Origin: Paenibacillus sp. cl123
GTDB taxonomy: Bacteria; Bacillota; Bacilli; Paenibacillales; NBRC-103111
DNA length: 64,000 nt
Assembly (NCBI RefSeq): GCF_900101595.1
Contig: NZ_FMYY01000008.1
Coordinates: 121,539-185,538, forward strand
Reading direction: 5' to 3'
Below the pieces are notes generated by a model. It worked only from the letters and a program-made list of their open reading frames with translations, did not search any database and had not been told where the DNA came from. Below are positions 1-8,100 of this stretch, one piece after another (positions within the stretch are counted from its first letter, which is position 1; each line of letters opens with the position of its first letter). The translations under genes were made by a program, and so were the position numbers.

Positions 1-175
1 TTATACGAAAATCCGCACACCTCTCGCACTGTAGGCGCTAATCGGAACTGTTTTATACGAAAATCCGCACACCTCCCGCACTGTAGGCGCTAATCGGAAC
101 TGTTTTATACGAAAATCCGCACAATTCCCGGCATTTACCGCCCGTCAGTCGCATTTTATAGGAACGGAAGGGCCG
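1..175. repeat. 52-bp-period tandem repeat array (copy 1)
   Basis: A core reading TTTATACGAAAATCCGCACA recurs at about 1, 52 and 104, with a decayed fourth start near 155. The first two full units are almost identical, including the 31 bp between cores, while the third diverges. A second array with the same core and the same 52-bp spacing lies at 25731-25906. The stretch up to the esterase gene at 278 has no credible ORF of its own. Function is unknown. Confidence 0.8.
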
Positions 176-277
176 TTTGCCCTGGTTTGCGGCGTCCTTC
201 CTCACAGAGGCTGCTCCTTCCATCAAGTGGCTTCTTGTGGAAATAGAACAGCCTGTCCTTTCTACAGATAAGCAGCG

Positions 278-1009
278 TCAGGAGAACAGCCAGCTGATCG
301 CTTCGGGCATATGCTTGGCAAAAAATACGCCGTCATGCGTACCGCCTTCTTCCTCCACAAATATCAGCCGGTCGCTCGGACAGCCTTTGTTTACCAGTGC
401 CTTGTAGGCTTCATGCGTGTAGGGAACCATGTTAGCCTGAATATTTTGCTTATGCACGCCTTCCTTGCTCCCCACGTACATAAACAGCTTCTGATTCGCG
501 GAGGGTGGAGGGCTCTCCCGGACAAATTCCAGGAAGCCTTCGTACCAGAAGGAAGCGGATAAAGCCCCGATCCGACCGAACACATCCGGATGCCGATAGG
601 CGGCATACAGCGAGATCAGACCTCCTAACGAAGCGCCGATCATGGCGGTATGCTCGGCGTCGGGGAGCGTCCTGTAGCTGGCGTCTATCTGCGGCTTCAA
701 AATCCCGGTCACATACCCCAGGTAAGCGTCGCCTTGTCCCCCGAAGTCCGGGTACGTGCTGAGCAGCGCTTTGGCCGGCCAGGGCGTGTATTCGTTGTTG
801 CGGTTGATCGGTTCGATCCCGACCAGGATAACCTCGGGCAGCGCCTTGGTCATAAACAGATGCTGCAGCCAGTTCAGCATATAGTCGATCAGCTCGCTGC
901 CGTCCTGTAGATAAGCAACCGGGTATCTACCTCCGTCCTTGTACGAGGGAGGCAGGAAAACCGTAACCTGATGCTCCCCGATCATTTCTTTTTTGATGCT
1001 GTTTCTCAC
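278..1009 (-). CDS. Esterase family protein (enterochelin-esterase-like alpha/beta hydrolase)
   Basis: This 243-residue protein has the look of the PF00756 'putative esterase' family, which includes Fes/IroE-like siderophore esterases and many general esterases. The nucleophile elbow is G125-A-S127-L-G-G, and the C-terminal GTHDG places the likely catalytic His near residue 225. There is no signal peptide, so it should act in the cytoplasm. The start is GTG at 1009, about 8 bp downstream of GGAG on the minus strand. It lies downstream of the DUF1450 gene but is separated from it by a hairpin at 1046-1065, so co-transcription is uncertain. The iron-linked site upstream of that neighbour makes a siderophore-ester role possible, but substrate cannot be read from sequence. 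Confidence 0.85.
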   Translation of the reverse strand: MRNSIKKEMIGEHQVTVFLPPSYKDGGRYPVAYLQDGSELIDYMLNWLQHLFMTKALPEVILVGIEPINRNNEYTPWPAKALLSTYPDFGGQGDAYLGYVTGILKPQIDASYRTLPDAEHTAMIGASLGGLISLYAAYRHPDVFGRIGALSASFWYEGFLEFVRESPPPSANQKLFMYVGSKEGVHKQNIQANMVPYTHEAYKALVNKGCPSDRLIFVEEEGGTHDGVFFAKHMPEAISWLFS

Positions 1010-1045
1010 TCAACCATCTCCCGTTCGCGTTTATAGGCATTAAAT

Positions 1046-1065
1046 AGCCCCACCAAAGTGGGGCT
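1046..1065 (-). terminator. Hairpin terminator after the DUF1450 gene
   Basis: A perfect 8-bp stem (AGCCCCAC/GTGGGGCT) with a 4-nt loop lies just after the DUF1450 gene, reading leftwards. It is followed on the minus strand by ATTTAATG, a weak U-tract, so termination may be partial. Confidence 0.55.
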
Positions 1066-1104
1066 TAGCGACGTTATATCACCAACTGCCGTCGGTTCGG
1101 CGGC

Positions 1105-1359
1105 CTAGGCTAAGACTTTTTCTTCTGCCGCAGCCATACCGCTCAGCAGCTGCTTCAACTGCATATACAACAAATCCGGAGATTCGGCGCAGATCACGCC
1201 GGACTTGCCTACTTTAGCGACGCATTGCTTGGAGCACTGCTTGCAGCAGCCCAGACAATCCTTTTTCTTATGTTCGATATCCGGAAATTCATCCTTCATC
1301 GATTTGAATACGGATTTGGAGCCGTTTTTGAAGTTCTTGCAGCAATATTTGACTTTCAT
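1105..1359 (-). CDS. DUF1450 (YuzB-like) cysteine-rich small protein
   Basis: An 84-residue protein whose CKNFKNGS start and later C-x2-CC-x2-C-x3-C cluster match DUF1450, a Bacillales family of unknown function related to YuzB. The cysteine cluster (around residues 38-49) suggests metal binding or redox activity. ATG at 1359 is preferred over the in-frame TTG at 1362, because AAGGAGA then sits 7 bp upstream. A Fur-box-like palindrome at 1393-1407 lies 34-48 bp upstream of the start, so expression is probably iron-responsive. Confidence 0.85.
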   Translation of the reverse strand: MKVKYCCKNFKNGSKSVFKSMKDEFPDIEHKKKDCLGCCKQCSKQCVAKVGKSGVICAESPDLLYMQLKQLLSGMAAAEEKVLA

Positions 1360-1392
1360 CAAACCGTCTCCTTCAGCAAGCTTGTGCGCAAA

Positions 1393-1407
1393 TGATAATC
1401 ATTATCG
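1393..1407 (-). promoter_or_regulatory. Fur-box-like operator
   Basis: TGATAATCATTATCG matches the Bacillus 7-1-7 Fur box (TGATAATNATTATCA) at all but the last base. It sits immediately upstream of the DUF1450 gene. PerR and Zur boxes share this architecture, so the exact regulator is inferred. Confidence 0.75.
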
Positions 1408-1492
1408 TCAATTATAGGCGTGGGACAAGCTTGCTGTCAATGAAGTTTTAACGGTTTGATTTATAGGTAAAAGCTGTGCTAACCCATGAGGC

Positions 1493-2470
1493 TTAAACTT
1501 CTTCTTCGCGTCCGGAGGCATGCGAGCGGTAGAGAGCTTCGATAACCGCGACGATATGGCGGGAGTCCTCCAAGGTGCATGCGGTCTCGCTGCCTGTCTC
1601 GATATGGCTGATCAAATCCAGCAGCTGGAGGATGAACGGCAGCTGCTCCTTCTGCACCTCGATCGGCTCGTAATCGCTGCCCGTGCTAATATCCAGGGAA
1701 GTGCTCGTTCTGAGCCTGAGCTTGCCGCCCGTGAACAGCAGCTCGGTTTCATTGCGGGCTGCTCCTTTGAAACCGGACTGCACGATGGTTGTCGCAGTCC
1801 CGTTCTCATGATGGAGGAATACGGCGCCGCCGCCCTCGATATCTCCTTTGCCGCCATGCGGGCTGACGATTGCTTTGACGCGGATGACGCGCGAGCCGCT
1901 GAGCCAGACGGCCTTGTCGATCGAATGCGACCCCAGATTCGCCAGAATGCCGCCGCCTGCAAGCCTTCTCTCGAAAAACCAGCCGGGACGCTTGTCATGG
2001 AAGTAATCGACATGCCGGGCGTCATTGATCATGACCAGACGACCGAGCTCTCCCAGATCGATTCGCCGCTTTGCCTCCAGATTCTCGGCAATATAGCGCT
2101 GCGTATGGCCGACCAGGACCCGGATGCCGCTGCGGTTCACGGCCTCCAGAATCTCATCGCATTCCTTCACATCAAGCGCCATCGGCTTCTCCAGCAGCAG
2201 ATGGGCGCCGGCCTCCGCACACGCGAGCGCCGCTTCCTTGTGCAGAAAATGGGGGAGCGTAACGATCGCAATATCCGGCTTCTCCACTTGCAGCATCTCG
2301 CGGTAGTCCTTGTAGCTGTTGACTCCCTCATAGGCTTGCGCCCGCTCTCTGGCTCTGTCTTCCTGTATATCCGCTATGGCGACCGGTGTCGTCCGCTCCA
2401 ACTGGTGGAGCGCAGCCAGGTGCGGCCCTGCAATGCCCCCCGCGCCGATAACAGCTACCCGATAGTTCAT
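1493..2470 (-). CDS. Gfo/Idh/MocA family oxidoreductase
   Basis: This 325-residue protein has an N-terminal Rossmann fold with GAGGIAG at residues 9-15 and the family E94-K95-P hinge, followed by a C-terminal beta-sheet domain containing GGGILANLGSHSID. Members are NAD(P)-dependent dehydrogenases or aldose-aldose oxidoreductases acting on sugars, inositols or related polyols. The start has GGAGGGA 5 bp upstream. It is monocistronic as seen here, with a divergent membrane protein to the right. Substrate is not predictable. Confidence 0.9.
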   Translation of the reverse strand: MNYRVAVIGAGGIAGPHLAALHQLERTTPVAIADIQEDRARERAQAYEGVNSYKDYREMLQVEKPDIAIVTLPHFLHKEAALACAEAGAHLLLEKPMALDVKECDEILEAVNRSGIRVLVGHTQRYIAENLEAKRRIDLGELGRLVMINDARHVDYFHDKRPGWFFERRLAGGGILANLGSHSIDKAVWLSGSRVIRVKAIVSPHGGKGDIEGGGAVFLHHENGTATTIVQSGFKGAARNETELLFTGGKLRLRTSTSLDISTGSDYEPIEVQKEQLPFILQLLDLISHIETGSETACTLEDSRHIVAVIEALYRSHASGREEEV

Positions 2471-2699
2471 GTCGTTCCCTCCGTGACGGTTGAAATAGAT
2501 TTACTCGCACTCCGATACATGCCCCATTATAACAGCGCCGTCCCGTGATCGGAAGCCGGTTGGCTGTCTATAATCCAGCGATAAATGCGGACATAACCCG
2601 ACCTAGGTCCAGTTCTATCCTGTTCGCAGGTTGGTGGGAAGCCAGGGGAGCTCACTTTATAATGGGACTATACAAAACAGGATAAGGCAGGTTATACAA

Positions 2700-3353
2700 A
2701 TGATGAATGCAGGAACACAGACACAAGCTCAGGCAGTGGGCTGGAATCAGTCTTTTCTGATCAAAATGCAGTACCTCCTGGTCACGACGCTGCCATTGGG
2801 AATAGCGGGCTTCGCATTTGCCGTTACTTTCTTTGTACTGGGAGTGGCTTTGACGCCGATCGGCATAGGGATTCCGATTCTATACTTCGCGCTGGTCGGC
2901 AGCAAACGTCTGCAGGAGCTGGATGCCCGGGCCCTCGGGCGCAAGGAACAGCAAAGCGCCGCTTGGGGAGAGGGAGAGTCGGACGGGAGCCTGGCGGAAG
3001 GCAAGCGGGGAATGAAAGCCGTGTTGCTGTCGCTGGAGTCCTATTTGCCCATTTTATATTGGATATTGAAGTTTCCGATCAGCCTCGTGCAATTCGTATT
3101 GGCCGTTGCTTTTCCGGTCGTCGGCTTTATTTTACTGTTCACCCCACTAATCTATATGGCTGCTGTGCAATGGTATGGCTTTAACATGTTCGCCGACGAT
3201 ATGGTGATGGACATGCTGCTCCCGATGGCGTCTCCGCAGACGCGCTCCTATATCGTCGGAGGTCTGGGCGTTGTCTGGTTCGCTATCGGCATCTATCTGG
3301 TCAACCGAATGTTCCGGGCTTCCATCTGGTTCGCGAAAGCCTGGACAAAATAG
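2700..3353 (+). CDS. Four-helix membrane protein, sensor-domain-like (PF13796-type)
   Basis: About 217 residues with two hydrophobic pairs: one near residues 24-62 and one near 121-205. A charged, low-complexity loop at about 70-100 separates them. The pattern and the LTPIGIGIPIL-type turn resemble the 'putative sensor' membrane domain often fused to histidine kinases, but no kinase or other catalytic domain is present. The upstream in-frame TTG at 2631 is rejected because a TATAAT at 2658-2663 would start transcription after it. The gene ends just before the c-di-GMP riboswitch. Function is unknown. Confidence 0.7.
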   Translation: MMNAGTQTQAQAVGWNQSFLIKMQYLLVTTLPLGIAGFAFAVTFFVLGVALTPIGIGIPILYFALVGSKRLQELDARALGRKEQQSAAWGEGESDGSLAEGKRGMKAVLLSLESYLPILYWILKFPISLVQFVLAVAFPVVGFILLFTPLIYMAAVQWYGFNMFADDMVMDMLLPMASPQTRSYIVGGLGVVWFAIGIYLVNRMFRASIWFAKAWTK

Positions 3354-3377
3354 CTCGATTTGGGACTATATTCGTGT

Positions 3378-3545
3378 TATACTAGTTCCATCGGGTAATA
3401 ATCCGACACGATAATAGCAAATCTGACGAAAGTCAGGGACGCAAAGCTACAGGGACTAACGTGTAAACTATGTCAGCCAGCTGCCGAAGGTACGAGGACT
3501 TAGGTCACTACGCTTCCCTTTTGGCTGTGCAGGGGAAGCTTTTTT
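3378..3545 (+). ncRNA. Cyclic-di-GMP-I (GEMM) riboswitch with intrinsic terminator
   Basis: The aptamer spans about 3405-3490. It has GCAAA, the P2 helix CTGAC-GAAA-GTCAG with its GAAA tetraloop, the near-invariant GGGACGCAAAGC, and a P3 helix ending in GCCGA, all hallmarks of class-I c-di-GMP riboswitches. An expression platform follows at 3512-3545, with stem GCTTCCC/GGGAAGC and six T residues. A probable extended -10 (TG-T-TATACT, 3378-3383) places transcription start near 3390. The controlled gene is the 55-codon ORF at 3601. ON or OFF sense was not worked out. Confidence 0.88.
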
Positions 3546-3600
3546 GTATGCTCCCTTGCGCTGCAGTCTTTAAGCAAAAAACTAGTGGAGGTTGGGTGCA

Positions 3601-3768
3601 ATGAACGAGAACAACACAATGGAATTGAATGAGCTGCTGGGCGAGAAAATCGCCGGAATTCTGCTGCAGGACATGCGGCAAGCGTCCAAGGAAGATTTGC
3701 TCGCGATGAGGGAGGCCTTCGAGACGCTGCTGAAGTATGAACAATCGATGAAGCTGGCCGTAAGCTGA
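3601..3768 (+). CDS. 55-residue orphan protein under the c-di-GMP riboswitch
   Basis: A short ORF starts at ATG 3601 with GGAGG at 3587-3591 (9-bp spacing) and encodes 55 residues. The sequence is acidic-amphipathic and rich in Leu, Glu, Met and Lys, and is predicted to be almost entirely alpha-helical. It has no signal peptide, membrane helix or Cys. It is the only ORF between the riboswitch terminator (3512-3545) and a strong terminator at 3836-3869, so it forms a one-gene c-di-GMP-controlled unit. I do not recognise a family. It could be a small adaptor or regulator that binds a partner through a helical bundle. Confidence 0.75.
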   Translation: MNENNTMELNELLGEKIAGILLQDMRQASKEDLLAMREAFETLLKYEQSMKLAVS

Positions 3769-3835
3769 CGGCTGTCTGATCCCATACATGTGAGTCACCG
3801 CGTCTACCCGCCAGGAATTGCGCGACTGACCACCG

Positions 3836-3869
3836 AAAAAAATCCGGCCTGCTCAGGCCGGATTTTTTT
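3836..3869. terminator. Strong bidirectional terminator
   Basis: Stem AATCCGGCCT/AGGCCGGATT with loop GCTC is flanked by seven A on the left and seven T on the right. It can end both the riboswitch-controlled ORF and the convergent oxidoreductase gene. Confidence 0.9.
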
Positions 3870-3896
3870 CGCATGGCGGCAGGTAGCCGCAGCGGC

Positions 3897-4904
3897 CTAT
3901 ATATCGTCCCACAGCTTGACGATCACTCGTCCGCGCAGCTGACCCTTTTGGATGCGCTCCAGCGCTTCAGGCAGCGCGGGCAAGCCGATCATGCGCCAGC
4001 CCGCATTGAGATAGGAGATGGGCTTCCAGACGGAAGCAAGCTTGCTCCACACCTCTTGCCTGACCGCCATGGGGCAGCCTACGGAATCGATCCCGAGCAG
4101 GCTTACTCCGCGCAGAATAAACGGGTATACGGTTGCCGCAAATGCCGCCCCGCCCGTCAGCCCGCTGACAGCAGCTGCGCCGCCGTACCGGATCGTGCCG
4201 AGCGTATAGGCGAGCGCCTCGCCGCCTACCGGGTCGATGGCGCCCGCCCACAGCTCCCGGCGAAGCGGCTTGCCGTCCGCAGGCCGCAGCTCGTCGCGTC
4301 CGATGATGGAGTCAGCGCCCAGCTGCCGCAAATAATCATGCTCGGACGCCTTGCCCGTACTGGCGGTAACGCGGTATCCGCTCGCGGCCAGCAGCGAGAC
4401 GGCTACGCTTCCGACCCCGCCCGTCGCGCCGGTAACGAGCACAGGAGCCGTACGGTCGCCGGGCTGCAGGCCGTTTCTCTCGAGCGCCGCCAGGGACAGG
4501 GCGGCCGTGAACCCGGCCGTCCCCAGCGCCATGGCCTCAAGCATCGTGAGACCTTCCGGCAGGGGGACCACCCAGCTTGCAGGGACTCTCGCATATTGGC
4601 TGAAGCCGCCGTAATGGGTCACTCCGAGCTCATAGCCGGTAACCAGCACCGGGTCTCCGGGGGAGAAGCCGTCCGCTTCCGAATGCTCGACGACGCCTGC
4701 CAGATCGATCCCGGGGATAAACGGGTACGACTTCACAATCGGGCTGACCGGCAGCGCGGCAAGTCCGTCCTTGTAGTTGACGCTGGAGTAATGGACCCGG
4801 ATCGTGACTTCGCCTTGGGGCAGCCGGTCCATACTTAATTCCTTGACGGCGCCGCTTGCCGCATCTCCGGCTTTCTCCAGCAGATAAGCTTTAAAAGTAT
4901 CCAT
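3897..4904 (-). CDS. YhdH/YhfP-family quinone oxidoreductase (MDR superfamily)
   Basis: A 335-residue zinc-free medium-chain dehydrogenase/reductase. The N-terminal half has the signature SSVNYKDGLA and PGIDLAGVV, and the nucleotide-binding domain has VTGATGGVGSVA near residue 155. The YhfP/AcuI group reduces quinones or acryloyl-CoA-type substrates with NADPH; which applies here cannot be told. The ATG at 4904 has GGAGGAG upstream. It is transcribed divergently from the response regulator at 5136 and appears to be a single gene. Confidence 0.9.
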   Translation of the reverse strand: MDTFKAYLLEKAGDAASGAVKELSMDRLPQGEVTIRVHYSSVNYKDGLAALPVSPIVKSYPFIPGIDLAGVVEHSEADGFSPGDPVLVTGYELGVTHYGGFSQYARVPASWVVPLPEGLTMLEAMALGTAGFTAALSLAALERNGLQPGDRTAPVLVTGATGGVGSVAVSLLAASGYRVTASTGKASEHDYLRQLGADSIIGRDELRPADGKPLRRELWAGAIDPVGGEALAYTLGTIRYGGAAAVSGLTGGAAFAATVYPFILRGVSLLGIDSVGCPMAVRQEVWSKLASVWKPISYLNAGWRMIGLPALPEALERIQKGQLRGRVIVKLWDDI

Positions 4905-5135
4905 TTGCCGCTTCTCCTCCTATTAGAAAAAGACTATTTTTTTACTCGCCCAATTTTCCTAAGTCCAACTTTAACAGAAATGGCTTCCGAAATTCCAGCT
5001 TGCATGAGCCGGGCGTTCGCCGGGATCGTGGCGGGCGGTTCCGTCCTTACAAATATTTTTATCCCGTCATCAATCCCGTTCAAGTAAAATAGATGCATAT
5101 TCGTTCCAAATACAGATCTGGAAGGCGGGCGTTCG

Positions 5136-6152
5136 ATGTATACCGTGTTAGTTGCCGAGAACGAGCCATGGGTGTTAAAAGGCATTGTCAAAATGGTGGA
5201 AGAAGCCGGAGAGGAGTTCGAGGTCGTCGGAGCATGCAGCAACGGGGAAGAGGCGTGGAGCATGATTCAGGAAGTATGGCCCATGCTGCTCATTACCGAT
5301 ATTATGATGCCGGATCTGGACGGTCTGTCGCTGTGCAAAAGAATAAAGGAACATCAGCTCTCTCTCGTCTCCATTATCGTCAGCGGGTACGACAACTTTC
5401 AGTATGCCCAGAAAGCGATGACCTACGGTGTCTCCGAATATTTATTGAAACCGCTGGAATTCGAGCTGCTGGCGGAAACGTTGAACCGGTCGAAGGAGAA
5501 GCTCGAGTCGTTGAAACACTTGAACAGCTATATCGTAAAGTTTCAGACTTTATTGGACAACCGGCAAGGACTGCAGCCCAAGCTGGCACTGAACAAGCAG
5601 ATCGAGCTCTTTCAAGCTGTGTTGCGCATGGGCTACATCCAGCAAAACGTGCGCGTCAGCCTGCTCAATATTTTCGAACATAAACTGAAGATGCTGCTGG
5701 AGGAATGCGACGTCAGCTTCAAGGATGCGCCTCCGTACGATGCCAGCGATGATGAAAGCATTATTCGCTACTACACCGTTATGCTGGAGAAATGGTACTT
5801 ATCGCAAAACAAAGCAGGAGAATCAAGCATGCCGAAAGTCATCGAGCAGTCATGCCGGTACATCAAGGAAAACTTCAAGGAAGAGATTACTTTGACCGAA
5901 ATGGCGGCGTTAACCAATTTCAGCGTCTCTCATTTCAGCACGTTGTTCAAAAAGCATACGGGAAGCTCTCTGGTCAATTATGTAAACGGGATCAAAATCG
6001 AGGAGGCCAAAAAGCTGCTGCTTTCAACCTCGTATTCCGTCTCCGAGATCACCGAAATCGTCGGATTTTCCACAACGCCTTATTTTTCAAGAGTATTCAA
6101 AACGACGGTGGGACTTTCGCCTCTCGAATACAGGAAGAGGATGGGGACATGA
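5136..6152 (+). CDS. Response regulator, YesN-type (receiver + AraC HTH)
   Basis: A 338-residue regulator with a receiver domain (about 1-120; phosphoacceptor D55, K105), a linker of about 110 residues, and a C-terminal AraC/XylS double HTH (about 235-338). It should be phosphorylated by the overlapping kinase and activate the importer operon that follows. One oddity: the acidic pocket usually written D-D-E-P reads A-E-N-E-P at residues 7-11, so one Asp is replaced by Asn and the other by Glu. Its stop overlaps the kinase start (ATGA). Confidence 0.95.
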   Translation: MYTVLVAENEPWVLKGIVKMVEEAGEEFEVVGACSNGEEAWSMIQEVWPMLLITDIMMPDLDGLSLCKRIKEHQLSLVSIIVSGYDNFQYAQKAMTYGVSEYLLKPLEFELLAETLNRSKEKLESLKHLNSYIVKFQTLLDNRQGLQPKLALNKQIELFQAVLRMGYIQQNVRVSLLNIFEHKLKMLLEECDVSFKDAPPYDASDDESIIRYYTVMLEKWYLSQNKAGESSMPKVIEQSCRYIKENFKEEITLTEMAALTNFSVSHFSTLFKKHTGSSLVNYVNGIKIEEAKKLLLSTSYSVSEITEIVGFSTTPYFSRVFKTTVGLSPLEYRKRMGT

Positions 6153-8011
6153 GGTGGCAGCATTGGCATTACCGCTTTTCTTTTAAAACGAAAATTTTGG
6201 CGCTGGTGTTATCCGTAAGTTTTGTATCGATTGTGCTGATGGCTGCGTTCACTTCTTATTATTACACCGTATCGGCGAAAAAGGACTTCTATATGATTGC
6301 CGAGGATTCGACCGCGAGAATTAACCATCAGCTTGACCGGTACTTCAATCAAATGGCTCAATCGACGTATGCCTCCATAGCTGGTCCACTGCCGACCAAC
6401 CCGCTGCTCGGAAGCAATCCGGAAAGCGGTCTTCTGCAAAAATGGCTCAACTCCGGAGAGCAGTTCAGCCAGACTCAGATATCGCTTGTCGAGGGGATTT
6501 TGACCAAGTATATTGCCTTGAACGATTCCAATATATTGGGGATTGTGCTGCGCGCTTTGGACGATCGCCTCGCTTATTCCCAGGACAGCAATCTTCCCCA
6601 GAGTAAGGAGGCGCCGTGGATCGATACTCCGGTGTTGGAGCGGCTGCGGGTCGTTCCCTATTATTATAATCGCAGCAGCACGACAGCTACGGCTTATCCG
6701 TTTATTACGTTGATCATTCCCGTGTTTAATCCGAGCACGGTGAAAATCGTCGGCAATCTGAATGTTGCCTTGTCCATATCGGAAATCTCCAATATTCTCG
6801 GACAAGCGCGCTTGGGTAAAACCGGGTATTTTTTCATTGTCGATTCCGCAGGGAAAATCATTTACCATCCGGACGTTCAATGGGTAGGGGAGTATTTGGA
6901 AAATACCGCGTTGCATGAAATCCGTCTGTCCGAGAAATATGATGAGGTCAGGCAGGACGGGAAAAAGATCCTGGTGTCCAACAATCATTCGGAATTGACC
7001 GGGTGGAATATCGTGGCTTATGTGCCGATGAATGAAATGGCCAACGGGCTTAACGTCGCCCGCAATTCTACTTTAATGATCATGACGGGCATTATTATCA
7101 TCTCCTTGCTGCTCACTCCCCGGGTCGTCGGTCTCGTTGTTCACCCGATACGCCGCTTGAGTCTGTTGATGAAGCGCGTTGAGAACGGAGATTTATCTGT
7201 CAGCGCGGAAGTCATTCCGGGGAAAGATGAAATTCAGCAGCTGAACAGCAGCTTCAATCGCATGAAGGAAAGGCTTAGCGAATTGATCCACAATATTCAT
7301 GATCTGGAGATGAAGGAGGCTTACCTGCAGCTGCGGCAAAGAGATGCGTTAATTCAGGCGCTTCAGAATCAAATCAACCCGCATTTGCTCTACAACACAT
7401 TGGAAATTATTAAAAGTATCGCCTATTTGGAAAAAGTGCCCATGATCGAGAAGATGGCGACCAATCTGGCGAGCGTGTACCGCTATACGTCCAAGATGCC
7501 CGGTCTGGAGGTGCCGTTGCGGGATGAACTGCGAAATCTTCAGCATTATTTGGAAATTGTCTATATCCGGTTCGGTCCAAAATTTCAGAGCCGGATCATC
7601 GTGGATGAAAAATATATGGATTGCCAAATTGTTAAGCTTTCGATTCAGCCTATTGCAGAGAACAGCGTGAAATATGCGGTCGAGCCGAAAAACGGCAACG
7701 CTGTCATTCAGATTCATGTATTTGAGGAACAAGACGATCTTATGATTGAACTATCCGATAACGGAAACGGCTTCAGTGAGGAAGTTTTGCAGCGGATCAG
7801 AATGAGCATTCAGGCTATGGAGGGGCAGTCCGGTCAGGCGGCTGCGGAAGAATCGGTCGGAATCATCAATGTACACGCAAGGATGGTATTGAATTATGGC
7901 GCTCCATACGGTGTAACCATACGCTCGACTCAAGGAACAGGCAGCGTCGTGACGCTTCGATTCCCAAAAAGGATAAAAACAGAACCGTCAAATCGGATAA
8001 AAAGTCCGTAA
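6149..8011 (+). CDS. Sensor histidine kinase, YesM-type
   Basis: A 620-residue membrane kinase starting at the ATG within ATGA at 6149. It has TM1 (about 14-36), an extracellular Cache-like sensor domain (about 40-300), TM2 (about 306-328) and a HAMP linker (about 329-380). A His_kinase (PF06580) segment follows, with the phospho-His in NPHLLYN near 413, then a C-terminal HATPase with N-box NSVKYAV and G-box DNGNGF. Such LytS/YesM-like kinases in Bacillales sense extracellular carbohydrates or peptides and phosphorylate the partner AraC-type regulator. The in-frame open region upstream of 6149 overlaps the regulator gene and is not coding. Confidence 0.95.
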   Translation: MRWQHWHYRFSFKTKILALVLSVSFVSIVLMAAFTSYYYTVSAKKDFYMIAEDSTARINHQLDRYFNQMAQSTYASIAGPLPTNPLLGSNPESGLLQKWLNSGEQFSQTQISLVEGILTKYIALNDSNILGIVLRALDDRLAYSQDSNLPQSKEAPWIDTPVLERLRVVPYYYNRSSTTATAYPFITLIIPVFNPSTVKIVGNLNVALSISEISNILGQARLGKTGYFFIVDSAGKIIYHPDVQWVGEYLENTALHEIRLSEKYDEVRQDGKKILVSNNHSELTGWNIVAYVPMNEMANGLNVARNSTLMIMTGIIIISLLLTPRVVGLVVHPIRRLSLLMKRVENGDLSVSAEVIPGKDEIQQLNSSFNRMKERLSELIHNIHDLEMKEAYLQLRQRDALIQALQNQINPHLLYNTLEIIKSIAYLEKVPMIEKMATNLASVYRYTSKMPGLEVPLRDELRNLQHYLEIVYIRFGPKFQSRIIVDEKYMDCQIVKLSIQPIAENSVKYAVEPKNGNAVIQIHVFEEQDDLMIELSDNGNGFSEEVLQRIRMSIQAMEGQSGQAAAEESVGIINVHARMVLNYGAPYGVTIRSTQGTGSVVTLRFPKRIKTEPSNRIKSP

Positions 8012-8100
8012 TATCCGGAAAAAATGACGCAACCCCGGGGGATATAATGAAATGGCAAGAGGAGCATGACATAAATTGTACTGGGGGAGGCCTTCCAAGC

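Noticed and set aside
5792..6148. Extended N terminus of the histidine kinase
   Set aside because: It overlaps the response regulator in another frame; the ATG at 6149 gives the expected signal-anchor start.
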